From contig JAFTJQ010000029.1 of assembly GCA_017456285.1 (NCBI GenBank), forward strand, positions 1 to 64,000: a stretch of DNA of 64,000 bases, in the 5' to 3' direction. A model generated the notes under the pieces. That model was not told the DNA's origin. It saw nothing but the letters and a program-made list of their open reading frames with translations, and did no database searches. This stretch comes from Lentisphaeria bacterium (GTDB lineage: Bacteria > Verrucomicrobiota > Lentisphaeria > Victivallales > Victivallaceae). This document shows, piece by piece, positions 18,008-26,608 of the stretch. Every line of letters begins with the position of its first letter. Position 1 is the first letter of the stretch. The position numbers and the translations under genes are program-made.

Positions 18008-19030
18008 ATGTCAGAAAAAATTGGAAACGTATGGATTTTTATCGAACAAGAGGCAGGTAAAATTGCTGATGTAAGTTTGGAACTCGTCTGCAAAGGACGT
18101 GAACTTGCTGATAAATTAGGCGTTAAAACCGAAGCTTTGCTCCTCGGCGATAAAATTGAACATTGTGTTGATACTCTTTACTCTTACGGAGTTGATACTG
18201 TATTTTTAGTTGAAGACAAAAGACTTGAGCCATTCACCGTATTGCCTTACGCAAAGGTAATCGTTGATATGATCAAAGAACACAAACCGAATATCCTCCT
18301 TTTCGGTGCTACCATGAAGGGCAGAGAGCTTGCTCCCCGCGTTTCATCAGAGAAATTGGCAGGTTTGACTGCTGACTGTACCGATTTGCAGATCGACGAC
18401 TTTGAGGACAAGGTTAATAAAAAGAGCTACACCAACAAGCTCATGCAGATTCGTCCTGCTTTCGGCGGTAATATTATCGCAACTATCGTTAATACTTGGG
18501 ATGACCCGCAGATGGTTACCGTCCGTGAGGGTGTTATGAAAATGGATGCTCCCGATGCTTCACGCAAAGGCGAACTCGTCCGTGTAAAACCACAATTAAG
18601 CAACGCTGATACCGTCATCAAGGTTATTGAACGTGTACGTCAGGATAAAGAAGTTGACTTAAAGGGCGCACAAATCATCGTTGCAGGTGGTTACGGTGTC
18701 GGTTCTAAAGAGAACTTCCAGCTCATTTACGACCTCGCAGAGGCTTTGGGCGGTGAAGTCGGTGCTTCTCGTGCTGCGGTTGATGCAGGTTGGATCAGCC
18801 ACGACCATCAGGTAGGTCAAACCGGTGTTACGGTTCGTCCCCGTCTCTATATCTGTGCAGGTATTTCAGGTTCTATCCAGCACACTGCCGGTATGTCTGA
18901 CTCAAAGAAAATCATTGCGATCGATACCGATCCGCACGCACCGATTTTCTCAGTTGCACACTACGCAATTGTCGGCGACTTGAATGACGTTATTCCGAAA
19001 ATGATTAAAGCCTTCAAGGCAAAAGCATAA
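18008..19030 (+). CDS. etfA: Electron transfer flavoprotein subunit alpha
   Basis: 340 residues. The C-terminal FAD domain has the usual run: GGYGVGSKENF near 227, GASRAAVDAGWI near 251, QVGQTGVTVRP near 267, and YICAGISGSIQH near 282. With EtfB it forms the heterodimer that links acyl-CoA oxidation to the quinone pool or to an electron-bifurcating partner. The 21-base gap to the dehydrogenase gene makes a three-gene transcript likely. Whether the complex bifurcates electrons cannot be told from what I can see. Confidence 0.94.
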   Translation: MSEKIGNVWIFIEQEAGKIADVSLELVCKGRELADKLGVKTEALLLGDKIEHCVDTLYSYGVDTVFLVEDKRLEPFTVLPYAKVIVDMIKEHKPNILLFGATMKGRELAPRVSSEKLAGLTADCTDLQIDDFEDKVNKKSYTNKLMQIRPAFGGNIIATIVNTWDDPQMVTVREGVMKMDAPDASRKGELVRVKPQLSNADTVIKVIERVRQDKEVDLKGAQIIVAGGYGVGSKENFQLIYDLAEALGGEVGASRAAVDAGWISHDHQVGQTGVTVRPRLYICAGISGSIQHTAGMSDSKKIIAIDTDPHAPIFSVAHYAIVGDLNDVIPKMIKAFKAKA

Positions 19031-19051
19031 AAGTAACAGGAGATAAATATC

Positions 19052-20767
19052 ATGTCTAACTTTTACAAAGATAATAAAGACCTCCAATTTACTTTGGAAA
19101 ATATTGACCTTGTCGAGGCTGTAGGTCTGAAAGAAGAAAATTATACCAAAGCGGAGAAATTCGACACCGCTCCATTAAACTACAAAGATGCTCTCGATAA
19201 CTATATCAGACTCGCTGATGTTGTCGGTGAAATCTGCGGCGAAAACATCGCTCCCCGTTCAACTATCGTGGACGAAGTCGGCCCGCATTTCGAAAACGGC
19301 GTCGTTACTTATCACGAGTTAACTCAGAAAAACTTGAAAGAACTCGCACAGGCAGACGTTGCCGGAGTTACCTTGCCCCACGAATACGGCGGCTTGAACT
19401 TCCCAGCAACTGTTTACACCATGATGACTGAAATGGTTTCTCGTGCTGATGCTTCATTGCAAAACCTTTTCGGTTTGCAGGATATCGCTGAAACTATCTG
19501 CGACTTCGGTAATGAAGAACAGCGTCAGGAATTTCTCCCCCGCTTTGCCAGAGGTGAAGTTGATGGTTCAATGGACTTGACTGAACCTGACTTCGGTTCT
19601 GACTTGCAGTCAGTTCGTTTGCGTGCATGGCAGGATGAGAAAACCGGTCAATGGTACTTGAATGGTATGAAACGCTTTATTACCAACGGCTGTGCTGATG
19701 TACACTTGGTTTTAGCTCGTTCAGAGGAAGGTACTTCTGACGGTCGCGGTCTCTCAATGTTTATCGCAGAAAAGTGCCCGCAATTGGTTGTTCGCCGTAT
19801 TGAAAACAAACTCGGTATTCACGGAGTTGCAACTTGCGAACTTCAGTACAATGACGTTCCTGCACAGCTCTGCGGAAAACGCCGTTTCGGTTTGATCAAA
19901 TACGTTATGAGTTTGATGAATGGCGCTCGTGTCGCAATCAGTGCACAGGCTGTCGGTATCGCAGAAGCAGCTTACCGTGAAGCTAAAAAATACGCAAGTG
20001 AGCGTATGCAGTTCAAAAAATCTATTGACCAATTCCCGGCAATCTATGATATGCTTGCATCAATGAAGGTCAAAGTCACCGCTGCTCGTACCTTGCTTTA
20101 TGAAACAACTCGTGCAGTTGATTTGAGAAGTGCTTACAATGCACTTGCAGAGAAACAAACTCTTACTGCAGAGGAAAAAGCTAAACAGAAGTATTACAAC
20201 AAAGTTGCCGCTGTTTTGACTCCGATGTGTAAAGCCCTCGCAACTGAAATTTCTAACCAAGTAGCGTACGATGCAATCCAAATCCACGGCGGTACCGGTT
20301 ACATGAAAGACTTCCCGGTTGAGCGTTACTATCGTGATGCCCGTATTACCAATATTTACGAGGGAACTACCCAGTTGCAAATTGTCGCGGCAATCGGCGG
20401 TGTAATTCAGCGTGATAATACCGAGAGAATCAATGAACTTCTCGCACTTCCTTTCGAGGGCAGACTCGCTCGCTTGGCTGAAAAAGTCAAAGGCATGCTC
20501 GCTAAACAGGAAGAAGCAGTTGCTTTTGTTGCCAACAAAAAAGACCCGGTATATCACGACTTGATGGCACGTTCATTGGTCGAGAATGAAACCTATGTTT
20601 TCGTCGGCTTGCTCATGCTTCGCGATGCACTCAAATGTGCTGATCGTGAGGTTTTGGCAGAACGCTACATCATTGACGGTGAATTTGAGTTCGAAAAACG
20701 TTACTTGCGAATTATGTCTGATGACAAAACCGTCATCGACAACCATCGTGACGTTATCAACTACTAA
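19052..20767 (+). CDS. Acyl-CoA dehydrogenase, long form
   Basis: 571 residues, about 190 longer than the basic acyl-CoA dehydrogenase because of a C-terminal helical extension (from about 455). The core shows TEPDFGSDLQS near 180, the FAD segment QIHGGTGYMKDFPVERYYRDARI near 408-430, and the catalytic Glu in ITNIYEGTTQLQ near 430-440. It oxidises an acyl-CoA and hands electrons to the EtfBA pair encoded upstream. The chain length of the substrate is unknown. A terminator follows at 20793. Confidence 0.93.
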   Translation: MSNFYKDNKDLQFTLENIDLVEAVGLKEENYTKAEKFDTAPLNYKDALDNYIRLADVVGEICGENIAPRSTIVDEVGPHFENGVVTYHELTQKNLKELAQADVAGVTLPHEYGGLNFPATVYTMMTEMVSRADASLQNLFGLQDIAETICDFGNEEQRQEFLPRFARGEVDGSMDLTEPDFGSDLQSVRLRAWQDEKTGQWYLNGMKRFITNGCADVHLVLARSEEGTSDGRGLSMFIAEKCPQLVVRRIENKLGIHGVATCELQYNDVPAQLCGKRRFGLIKYVMSLMNGARVAISAQAVGIAEAAYREAKKYASERMQFKKSIDQFPAIYDMLASMKVKVTAARTLLYETTRAVDLRSAYNALAEKQTLTAEEKAKQKYYNKVAAVLTPMCKALATEISNQVAYDAIQIHGGTGYMKDFPVERYYRDARITNIYEGTTQLQIVAAIGGVIQRDNTERINELLALPFEGRLARLAEKVKGMLAKQEEAVAFVANKKDPVYHDLMARSLVENETYVFVGLLMLRDALKCADREVLAERYIIDGEFEFEKRYLRIMSDDKTVIDNHRDVINY

Positions 20768-20792
20768 TCATCAGTTGAATTTGTATAAAAAT

Positions 20793-20836
20793 AGAGTTTC
20801 CGCTTAATTTTAGGCGGAAACTCTTGATTGATTTTT
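20793..20836 (+). terminator. Rho-independent terminator of etfBA-acd
   Basis: AGAGTTTCCGC (20793-20803) pairs perfectly with 20814-20824; a T-rich stretch including six T follows. Confidence 0.8.
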
Positions 20837-20869
20837 TGAAATAAAATTTATAACCATGAGGAAAATTTT

Positions 20870-21130
20870 ATGAACAATGATTATTTAAACAGAGCTAAAA
20901 AGCAAATTACCGACCCCCAGATTCTCTCTATCGTTGTCGGCAGACGTGCTAAACAATTGGCTCTCGGGGCTCGCCCGATGATCAAAACTGCTGATCAGGA
21001 ATTTTTGGACATCGCTCTTTTGGAAATCGCAGAGGGCTTGCTCTCTTATGAAATTCCGACTAAAGAAGAACTCGAAGCAGAAAAAGCTGCCGCTTTGGAA
21101 GCAAATAACACAGCATCTAACGAAGAGTAA
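20870..21130 (+). CDS. rpoZ: DNA-directed RNA polymerase omega subunit
   Basis: 86 residues, right for omega. The conserved VVGRRAKQLALGARPMI core (about 24-40) and the short helix DIALLEIAEGLL follow the usual omega pattern; the acidic, Glu/Ala-rich tail is typical. Omega helps assemble beta-prime into RNA polymerase. AGGAAA precedes the ATG. purE starts eight bases after its stop. Confidence 0.88.
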   Translation: MNNDYLNRAKKQITDPQILSIVVGRRAKQLALGARPMIKTADQEFLDIALLEIAEGLLSYEIPTKEELEAEKAAALEANNTASNEE

Positions 21131-21138
21131 TTTTGATT

Positions 21139-21648
21139 ATGAGTGAAAAAGCACAAGTTGCCGTAATTATGGGCAGTAAAAGCGATTTTGATACCGTCAA
21201 GGGGGCTTTAGGCGTCTTTGATGACTTTCAAATCCCCTACACCGTCCGTGTAATGTCTGCACACCGTACTCCCGATGCCGCTGCTGAATTCGCAGAAAAA
21301 GCAGAAGCAGAAGGAATTAAAGTTATCATCTGTGCAGCAGGAATGGCTGCTCACTTGGGCGGAGTAATTGCTGCCAAAACCACTCTCCCCGTAATCGGTA
21401 TTCCGATTCCGTCAGAGCCGTTCAAAGGGGTTGATGCACTGCTTGCTATGGTACAGATGCCGCCGGGTATTCCGGTCGGAGTCGTAACCGCAGGGAAAGC
21501 AGGCGGGAAAAACTCTGCATTATACGCCGCAAGCATTTTAGCATTAAGTGATGCCAAAATTGCCGCTAAACTCAAAGAATTCCGAGCAGCTCAAACTGCT
21601 ATGGTCGAAGCGGCTGATGCCGAATTGCAAATTGAATTGCAAAAATAA
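21139..21648 (+). CDS. purE: 5-(carboxyamino)imidazole ribonucleotide mutase
   Basis: Purine synthesis enzyme (PurE), 169 residues. The family pattern is complete: IMGSKSDFDTVKGA near 11-24, the active-site SAHRTPD near 43-49, AGMAAHLGGVIAAKT near 74-88, and PIPSEPFKGVDALLAMVQMPPGIPV near 94-118. ATG 21139 is preferred over a TTG two codons upstream. The length and the SAHRTPD/MPPGIPV pattern fit class I PurE, which would need PurK elsewhere; class II cannot be excluded. Confidence 0.93.
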   Translation: MSEKAQVAVIMGSKSDFDTVKGALGVFDDFQIPYTVRVMSAHRTPDAAAEFAEKAEAEGIKVIICAAGMAAHLGGVIAAKTTLPVIGIPIPSEPFKGVDALLAMVQMPPGIPVGVVTAGKAGGKNSALYAASILALSDAKIAAKLKEFRAAQTAMVEAADAELQIELQK

Positions 21649-21676
21649 CTGCAATTTAATTTCTTGAAAATTTTTA

Positions 21677-21712
21677 TTGACTGTTTCATTTTACGAAACA
21701 GTCAATTTTTTT
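21677..21712. terminator. Terminator between convergent purE and murD
   Basis: TTGACTGTTTC (21677-21687) pairs perfectly with 21695-21705. A seven-T run follows on the plus strand, and the minus side ends in an A/T-rich stretch. The T run enters the murD stop region. Confidence 0.8.
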
Positions 21713-22952
21713 ATTCCGCTTGAATAAGGGCTATAAATCGATCGCCGCGGTCTTTGTAGTTAAGAAACATATCCATACTGGCACACGCAGGTGAAAAAAG
21801 AATTATATCAGTCGAATTGGATTCTTGTTTAATAGTCTTTACCATAACTTCAAAATCGGAAAACTTTTCACAATCCACAATATCGGAAAGGAGTTGATAG
21901 AATTTATTTTGCGCCTCGCCGATCAAATATGATTTTTTCACAAACTTCATATAATCTCGAAGCGGTGAAAAATCCATATCTTTGTCAAGTCCGCCTAAAA
22001 TCAAGCGAATATTGCATTTACCCTCCTCGGCAACGCTTTTTATTGCGGCAATCGTACTGGCACTATTAGTCGCTTTGGAGTCATTAATGACCGTTATCCC
22101 GAGAGAATTTTCAACATTTTCCAGACGGTGTCTGCCGGAGTTGAAAGATTTAACCAAATTTTTCAACTCCTGTGAGGTCATCTCTTTCGGGAGACAGACA
22201 CTTGCAGTTAATTCAAGTGCCGCCACCAGATTTTCTAAATTGTGTTCCCCCTTGATTTTTAATTCGGAGTAGTTAAAGAGTTTATTGCCGCAATAAAAAA
22301 TCTCATCATTTTTCACGCTGATTAACTTCTCCCGATAATCAGGCGAAGTAAATCCCCAAAAGCAATTTTGCTTATCCGCCACGCCGTCAAAAATTTTTAA
22401 TTTAGTCTGTCTGTAAAGTTCAAAACTCCCATGATAACGATTCAAATGGTCTGACTCCACATTGAGAATTACCGCCGCTTGGCTGGAGTAATCTCTAACT
22501 CTCTCAAGTTGAAATGAACTGACTTCAACTGCAACAACTAAATTTTCAGCAATTTTACCCTCGATCAAATCTGCGGCGACATCCGATAACGGCAAGCCGA
22601 TATTGCCTGCAAAACAAGCGTTTTTGCCCAATCCCTGCAAAATATGAGTAGTTAATTCAGTTGTAGTAGTTTTGCCGTTAGTGCCGGTAATTGAGAGTAA
22701 TTGCACCGCTTTCGGCAAATGTCTGAAGCCGAACTCAAGTTCGCTGATTACTTCAATTTCCAATTTCAAAGCCGCTTGCAAAATCGGAGACGTCTCCCCT
22801 ACCCCCGGACTGACAACTAAAAGCTCGACATCGGCAAAGTCAATAACTTTCCCGTCTTTATCTGAAACAACTTCATTCTCAAATCCAAGCAAATCTGCCA
22901 ATCTTTTTGCGGCGATACCGCTTACCCCACCGCCTAAAATAAGTATTTTCAT
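21711..22952 (-). CDS. murD: UDP-N-acetylmuramoylalanine--D-glutamate ligase
   Basis: Adds D-Glu to UDP-MurNAc-L-Ala in peptidoglycan synthesis. 413 residues, slightly short of the usual 430-450. The N-terminal Rossmann-like UDP domain starts ILGGGVSGIAA; the ATP loop TGTNGKTTTTE is near 90-100; VINDSKATN near 290 is the Mur-ligase signature; LILGGLDKDMDF lies near 318. Its ATG overlaps the ispE stop by four bases (ATGA). It is third in a Gfo/Idh-ispE-murD transcript. Confidence 0.92.
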   Translation of the reverse strand: MKILILGGGVSGIAAKRLADLLGFENEVVSDKDGKVIDFADVELLVVSPGVGETSPILQAALKLEIEVISELEFGFRHLPKAVQLLSITGTNGKTTTTELTTHILQGLGKNACFAGNIGLPLSDVAADLIEGKIAENLVVAVEVSSFQLERVRDYSSQAAVILNVESDHLNRYHGSFELYRQTKLKIFDGVADKQNCFWGFTSPDYREKLISVKNDEIFYCGNKLFNYSELKIKGEHNLENLVAALELTASVCLPKEMTSQELKNLVKSFNSGRHRLENVENSLGITVINDSKATNSASTIAAIKSVAEEGKCNIRLILGGLDKDMDFSPLRDYMKFVKKSYLIGEAQNKFYQLLSDIVDCEKFSDFEVMVKTIKQESNSTDIILFSPACASMDMFLNYKDRGDRFIALIQAE

Positions 22953-23824
22953 TTTTTATAAACAACCTTTTTAATTACAATATTATCATCGGCAAAACAA
23001 GTGCGGAGTTTTTCATAGACTAATTTCTGCTCATCGGCATTACGGCACAAAACGAAACAACTGCTGCCGCTCCCTGAAATACTGAGTTTGCCATACTGCT
23101 TAATACTATCTGCAATCACCTGATAAATCGGATATTTCCCAAATAAAATCGCCTCAAAATCATTGTGGATATTTGCGGCAAGCAAATCATAATCGCCATT
23201 TTCCAACGCTTTAACAATCAAGTCATTACGACCTAAAACATCAGTTTTTTTTATTTCACTCGGCAAATTCTTGAATGCCCACGGTGTTGAAACAGGAAAT
23301 TGTGGAAATATCAGCACGAAATACAACTCCATTGCCGATTTTAGTGGCGTAATTACTTCACCGATACCATTGACTCTGGCAAGTTGATTTTCGATGAAAA
23401 ACGGAACATCCGCACCTAAAGTCAAAGCCATTTTCTTTAGTGTTTCAGTATCAAATTTTTTGAATTTGCTATTCAAAAAATTCAAAATCGCTCCTGCATT
23501 TCCGCTTCCGCCGCCGACCCCGCCGCCGATTGGAATATTTTTCTCCAAATCAATTTTTATTTGAGGCGTCAATTCTGCTTTTTGACAATAGAGTTGAGCC
23601 GCTCTGACCGCCAAATTATTCATGCCGTCAAAGTTGCTTTGATTAGCGATATTTGAAGTAAAATCAATTGCAAGTTGTTCGCTTTCCGCCATTTCCACAC
23701 CGATTACATCGTGAACGGAAAAAATCGGCACAAAAATACTGTCAAGCAAATGAAAGTTGTCAGACCGCTGCCCGACAACTTTCAAACTTAAATTAATTTT
23801 CAAACCTGAATTAATATATTCCAT
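22949..23824 (-). CDS. ispE: 4-diphosphocytidyl-2-C-methyl-D-erythritol kinase
   Basis: GHMP kinase of the non-mevalonate isoprenoid pathway, 291 residues. The N-terminal SGLKINLSLKVVGQRSD follows the IspE pattern (usually PAKINL), the ATP loop PIGGGVGGGSGNAGA is near 97-111, and the C-terminal LSISGSGSSCFVL is motif 3. It starts 14 bases after the Gfo/Idh stop and overlaps murD by four bases. It supplies precursor for the lipid carrier used in wall synthesis, which fits its pairing with murD. Confidence 0.9.
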   Translation of the reverse strand: MEYINSGLKINLSLKVVGQRSDNFHLLDSIFVPIFSVHDVIGVEMAESEQLAIDFTSNIANQSNFDGMNNLAVRAAQLYCQKAELTPQIKIDLEKNIPIGGGVGGGSGNAGAILNFLNSKFKKFDTETLKKMALTLGADVPFFIENQLARVNGIGEVITPLKSAMELYFVLIFPQFPVSTPWAFKNLPSEIKKTDVLGRNDLIVKALENGDYDLLAANIHNDFEAILFGKYPIYQVIADSIKQYGKLSISGSGSSCFVLCRNADEQKLVYEKLRTCFADDNIVIKKVVYKK

Positions 23825-23838
23825 TTTGAAAAAGCAAC

Positions 23839-24861
23839 TTACTTATTTTTTTCAAAATCATCAACCGAACACGGTGCAAACTTAAAACCGTAATGATCGT
23901 TGTAGGTATGAATTTCATTAACAATATCAACCGCTAAACGCAATGCTTTAAGCCCTGCCTCTCCGGGAACTTTGGTATCTGATAATTGACCAGTTGCCAG
24001 AGTTTTTCTAACCGCATTTGCAAAGTCTTCCAACTCAAGTGCTAATGCATTATGGGCATCCAAATTGACATCCTTGCGTGCCAAACCGATACGATTGCGT
24101 TTAAGCACCATTCCGGAGTGGTTGCCGTAGTCCATAGAAATATAAGTATCCTCCTGAAAAACTCTGAAACGTCTCTGTGGTTCTTCACTGACTCGACTTG
24201 CAGTTACATTAGCACAACTGCCGTTTTTGAATTTCAATCGGACATTCACAATATCTTCAGTTGAACTCAAAACCGGAATCCCAACTGCATCAATCCGCTC
24301 AACCTCGGAATTAATCATAGTCAAAATCAAATCCAAATCATGAATCATCAAATCCAAAACCACACTTACTTCAGTGCCGCGACGGTGCATGCCCGGACGC
24401 GGAGGCGGATATTTAGCCAGACGGTGAACTTCCACAAAACGAGTTTCATCCGCATATTTTTCAAGGAAGGTCATCGCAGGATTAAATCTCTCCACATGAC
24501 CGACACCCAAAACACAATTATTTGCTCTGGCAGTTTCAACCATTTCAACGGCTTCTTCAACTGAAGCGGCAATCGGTTTCTCTACTAAAACATGTTTACC
24601 CATTTTCAACAACGGCAACACGCTTGAAGCATGGTAATTCGCAGGTACTGCGACATTGAGTGCATCACATTCAGCCGCTAAATCTTCCCAGCGGTCATAT
24701 ACTTTAATATCAAACTCCTCGCCGACTTTCTGTGCAGTTTCTTTGCTGACATCAAAAATTCCGACCAGTTCCACATTCGGGACAACTTGTTTGTACAATC
24801 TGGCATGATGACGACCAAGTGCCCCTACTCCGATGACACCGACTTTGATTTTTCTATCCAT
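23839..24861 (-). CDS. Gfo/Idh/MocA family oxidoreductase (envelope-gene context)
   Basis: 340 residues. GVGALGRHH (Rossmann loop) near 11-19, HVLVEKPIA near 90-98, GHVERFNPA near 121, and the catalytic-region LDLMIHDLDL near 167-176. The GHVERFNPA and MIHDLDL pattern resembles UDP-sugar 3-dehydrogenase-like members often found beside lpxA. Here lpxA is two genes away across a divergent promoter region, and ispE and murD follow in the same transcript. A GnnA-like role in making a 3-amino UDP-sugar for lipid A is a guess; no partner aminotransferase is in view. Confidence 0.85.
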   Translation of the reverse strand: MDRKIKVGVIGVGALGRHHARLYKQVVPNVELVGIFDVSKETAQKVGEEFDIKVYDRWEDLAAECDALNVAVPANYHASSVLPLLKMGKHVLVEKPIAASVEEAVEMVETARANNCVLGVGHVERFNPAMTFLEKYADETRFVEVHRLAKYPPPRPGMHRRGTEVSVVLDLMIHDLDLILTMINSEVERIDAVGIPVLSSTEDIVNVRLKFKNGSCANVTASRVSEEPQRRFRVFQEDTYISMDYGNHSGMVLKRNRIGLARKDVNLDAHNALALELEDFANAVRKTLATGQLSDTKVPGEAGLKALRLAVDIVNEIHTYNDHYGFKFAPCSVDDFEKNK

Positions 24862-24957
24862 AGCTATTCCTTTTGTGTAAAAAGTGTTAATAATCTATAC
24901 ATTTTTAATAATATAACTCTTTTTTCAAAAAAAAACAGTGATTTTTCAACTTTTTTT

Positions 24958-24985
24958 TTGAAATTCTTCAAAAATAGCATATATT
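24958..24985 (+). promoter_or_regulatory. pyrH promoter
   Basis: TTGAAA (24958-24963), 16-bp spacer, TATATT (24980-24985), about 45 bases before pyrH. Confidence 0.65.
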
Positions 24986-25030
24986 TATAGGAGTATAAAA
25001 TATTAATTCATATAAAACAAGGGGTTAAAA

Positions 25031-25750
25031 ATGAGTTACAAGTACAAAAGAGTCCTTTTGAAAATCAGCGGAGAATCTCTAAAAGGTTCACAATCACATG
25101 GTTACGATGCTTCAGCAGTCAATGAAATCGTCGGCAAAATCAAATTCGCAATCAATAACGGCGTGGAAATCGCTTTAGTTGTCGGTGCAGGCAATATTTG
25201 GCGAGGCGTCATGGGCGGGTCATCAGGTATGGATCGGGTAAATGCTGACTATATGGGAATGCTGGCAACCGTAATGAATGCCCTTTGTCTGCGAGACTTT
25301 TTTGAAATGGCTGGAATCAGTGCAGTAGTCCAATCAAGTATTCCGATGCTTCCGATTGCCGAGGGATTTAATCGACAAAAAGCTAATGCCGCCTTGGAAT
25401 CAGGAAAAGTAGTTATTTTTGCAGGCGGAACTGGTTCACCATTTTTCACCACCGACACTACCGCAGTACTTCGAGCTTTGGAAATGGATTGCGAAGCGGT
25501 GCTTAAAGCAACTAAAGTTGATGGGATTTACGATTCAGACCCCTTCAAAAATCCCGATGCCGTCCGTTACAGTGCATTAACCTATGACGAAGCTTTGTCA
25601 AAACAATTAGCGGTAATGGATCAAACTGCATTCTCAATGTGCCGTGATAATGATTTACCGATTATCGTTTTTAACTTTGCGGACGAAACAAGTTTGGATG
25701 CGATTTTGCGAGGGGACAGTGCCAACGGAACTGTGGTTTCCTCTTTTTAA
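25031..25750 (+). CDS. pyrH: UMP kinase
   Basis: Hexameric amino-acid-kinase-fold enzyme phosphorylating UMP to UDP; 239 residues, normal length. KRVLLKISGESLKG at the start (Lys contacts ATP), VVGAGNIWRG near 56-65, ADYMGMLATVMNAL near 75, GGTGSPFFTTDTTAVLRALE near 135, and VDGIYDSDP near 163. In most bacteria pyrH follows tsf and precedes frr; here it heads a transcript with lpxA and a LacI regulator. AAGGGG lies seven bases before the ATG. Confidence 0.95.
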   Translation: MSYKYKRVLLKISGESLKGSQSHGYDASAVNEIVGKIKFAINNGVEIALVVGAGNIWRGVMGGSSGMDRVNADYMGMLATVMNALCLRDFFEMAGISAVVQSSIPMLPIAEGFNRQKANAALESGKVVIFAGGTGSPFFTTDTTAVLRALEMDCEAVLKATKVDGIYDSDPFKNPDAVRYSALTYDEALSKQLAVMDQTAFSMCRDNDLPIIVFNFADETSLDAILRGDSANGTVVSSF

Positions 25751-25773
25751 TCAATACTTTGTGAGGCAAAAAA

Positions 25774-26592
25774 ATGGCAATTCACCCAACAGCAGTTATC
25801 AGTCCTGATGCAAAAATCGGGCAAAATGTCGAAATCGGTCCCTACGCTGTAATTGAAGACAATACCGTAATCGGAGACGGTGCATTTATCGATGCACACG
25901 CTAAAATTTGCCGTTATACAACTATCGGCAAAAACGCCAGAGTATATCTCGGAGCCTTAGTCGGCGAAGAACCCCAAGATCACCGCATGAAGCCGGGCAT
26001 TAAATCTTATACCGAAATCGGCGATAACTGCATAATCAGGGAGTATGTCACAATTCACCGCTCCCCGACTGAAAATGGATTAACCAAAGTCGGCGAAGGT
26101 ACACTTTTGATGGCATTCTGCCATGTCGGTCACGATGCGCAAATCGGGAATTTTGTTACTTGTGCCAACCACACAACAATTGCAGGTCATGTGATAATTG
26201 AGGATCGGGCAGTATTATCTGCCTATATCATGATTCACCAGTTTGTGCGAATCGGCGAATTAGCAATGGTTTCTCCGGGGACAAAAATTCGTCAGGACAT
26301 CCCGCCCTACTCGCTTATTTCAGATCAAGGCTATGTTTGCGGATCAAATGTTGTAGGTTTGCGTCGTGCGAATTTGAGTCAGGATGAGCGATTGGCAATC
26401 AAAAAAGTTTTTAAGCTCTTTTTCTTCCGCGGTTTAAATACCATTAACGCCACCAAGGAGTTTGAACAATGCGACTACCAGACCCGCGAGACTAAAAAAA
26501 TTGTCGATTTCATCCATAAAACCGAGCGTGGGATTCTGCCGCCTGACCCGGAATTGGTTGCATTGGGAAGTAAAATACACTTTGAAGAATAG
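25774..26592 (+). CDS. lpxA: Acyl-ACP--UDP-N-acetylglucosamine O-acyltransferase
   Basis: First enzyme of lipid A synthesis; 272 residues. The left-handed beta-helix shows hexapeptide repeats (IHPTAVISPDAKIGQNVEIGP onward), the catalytic His is in FCHVGHDAQIGNF near 115-127, and HQFVRIGELAMVSPGTKIRQDIPPY follows. The C-terminal helical domain has VVGLRRANLSQDE. Presence of lpxA shows a Gram-negative outer membrane with lipid A. Whether it takes UDP-GlcNAc or a 3-amino analogue cannot be read with certainty. It lies 23 bases after pyrH. Confidence 0.94.
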   Translation: MAIHPTAVISPDAKIGQNVEIGPYAVIEDNTVIGDGAFIDAHAKICRYTTIGKNARVYLGALVGEEPQDHRMKPGIKSYTEIGDNCIIREYVTIHRSPTENGLTKVGEGTLLMAFCHVGHDAQIGNFVTCANHTTIAGHVIIEDRAVLSAYIMIHQFVRIGELAMVSPGTKIRQDIPPYSLISDQGYVCGSNVVGLRRANLSQDERLAIKKVFKLFFFRGLNTINATKEFEQCDYQTRETKKIVDFIHKTERGILPPDPELVALGSKIHFEE

Positions 26593-26608
26593 TTTTTAGA
26601 GAGATTAA

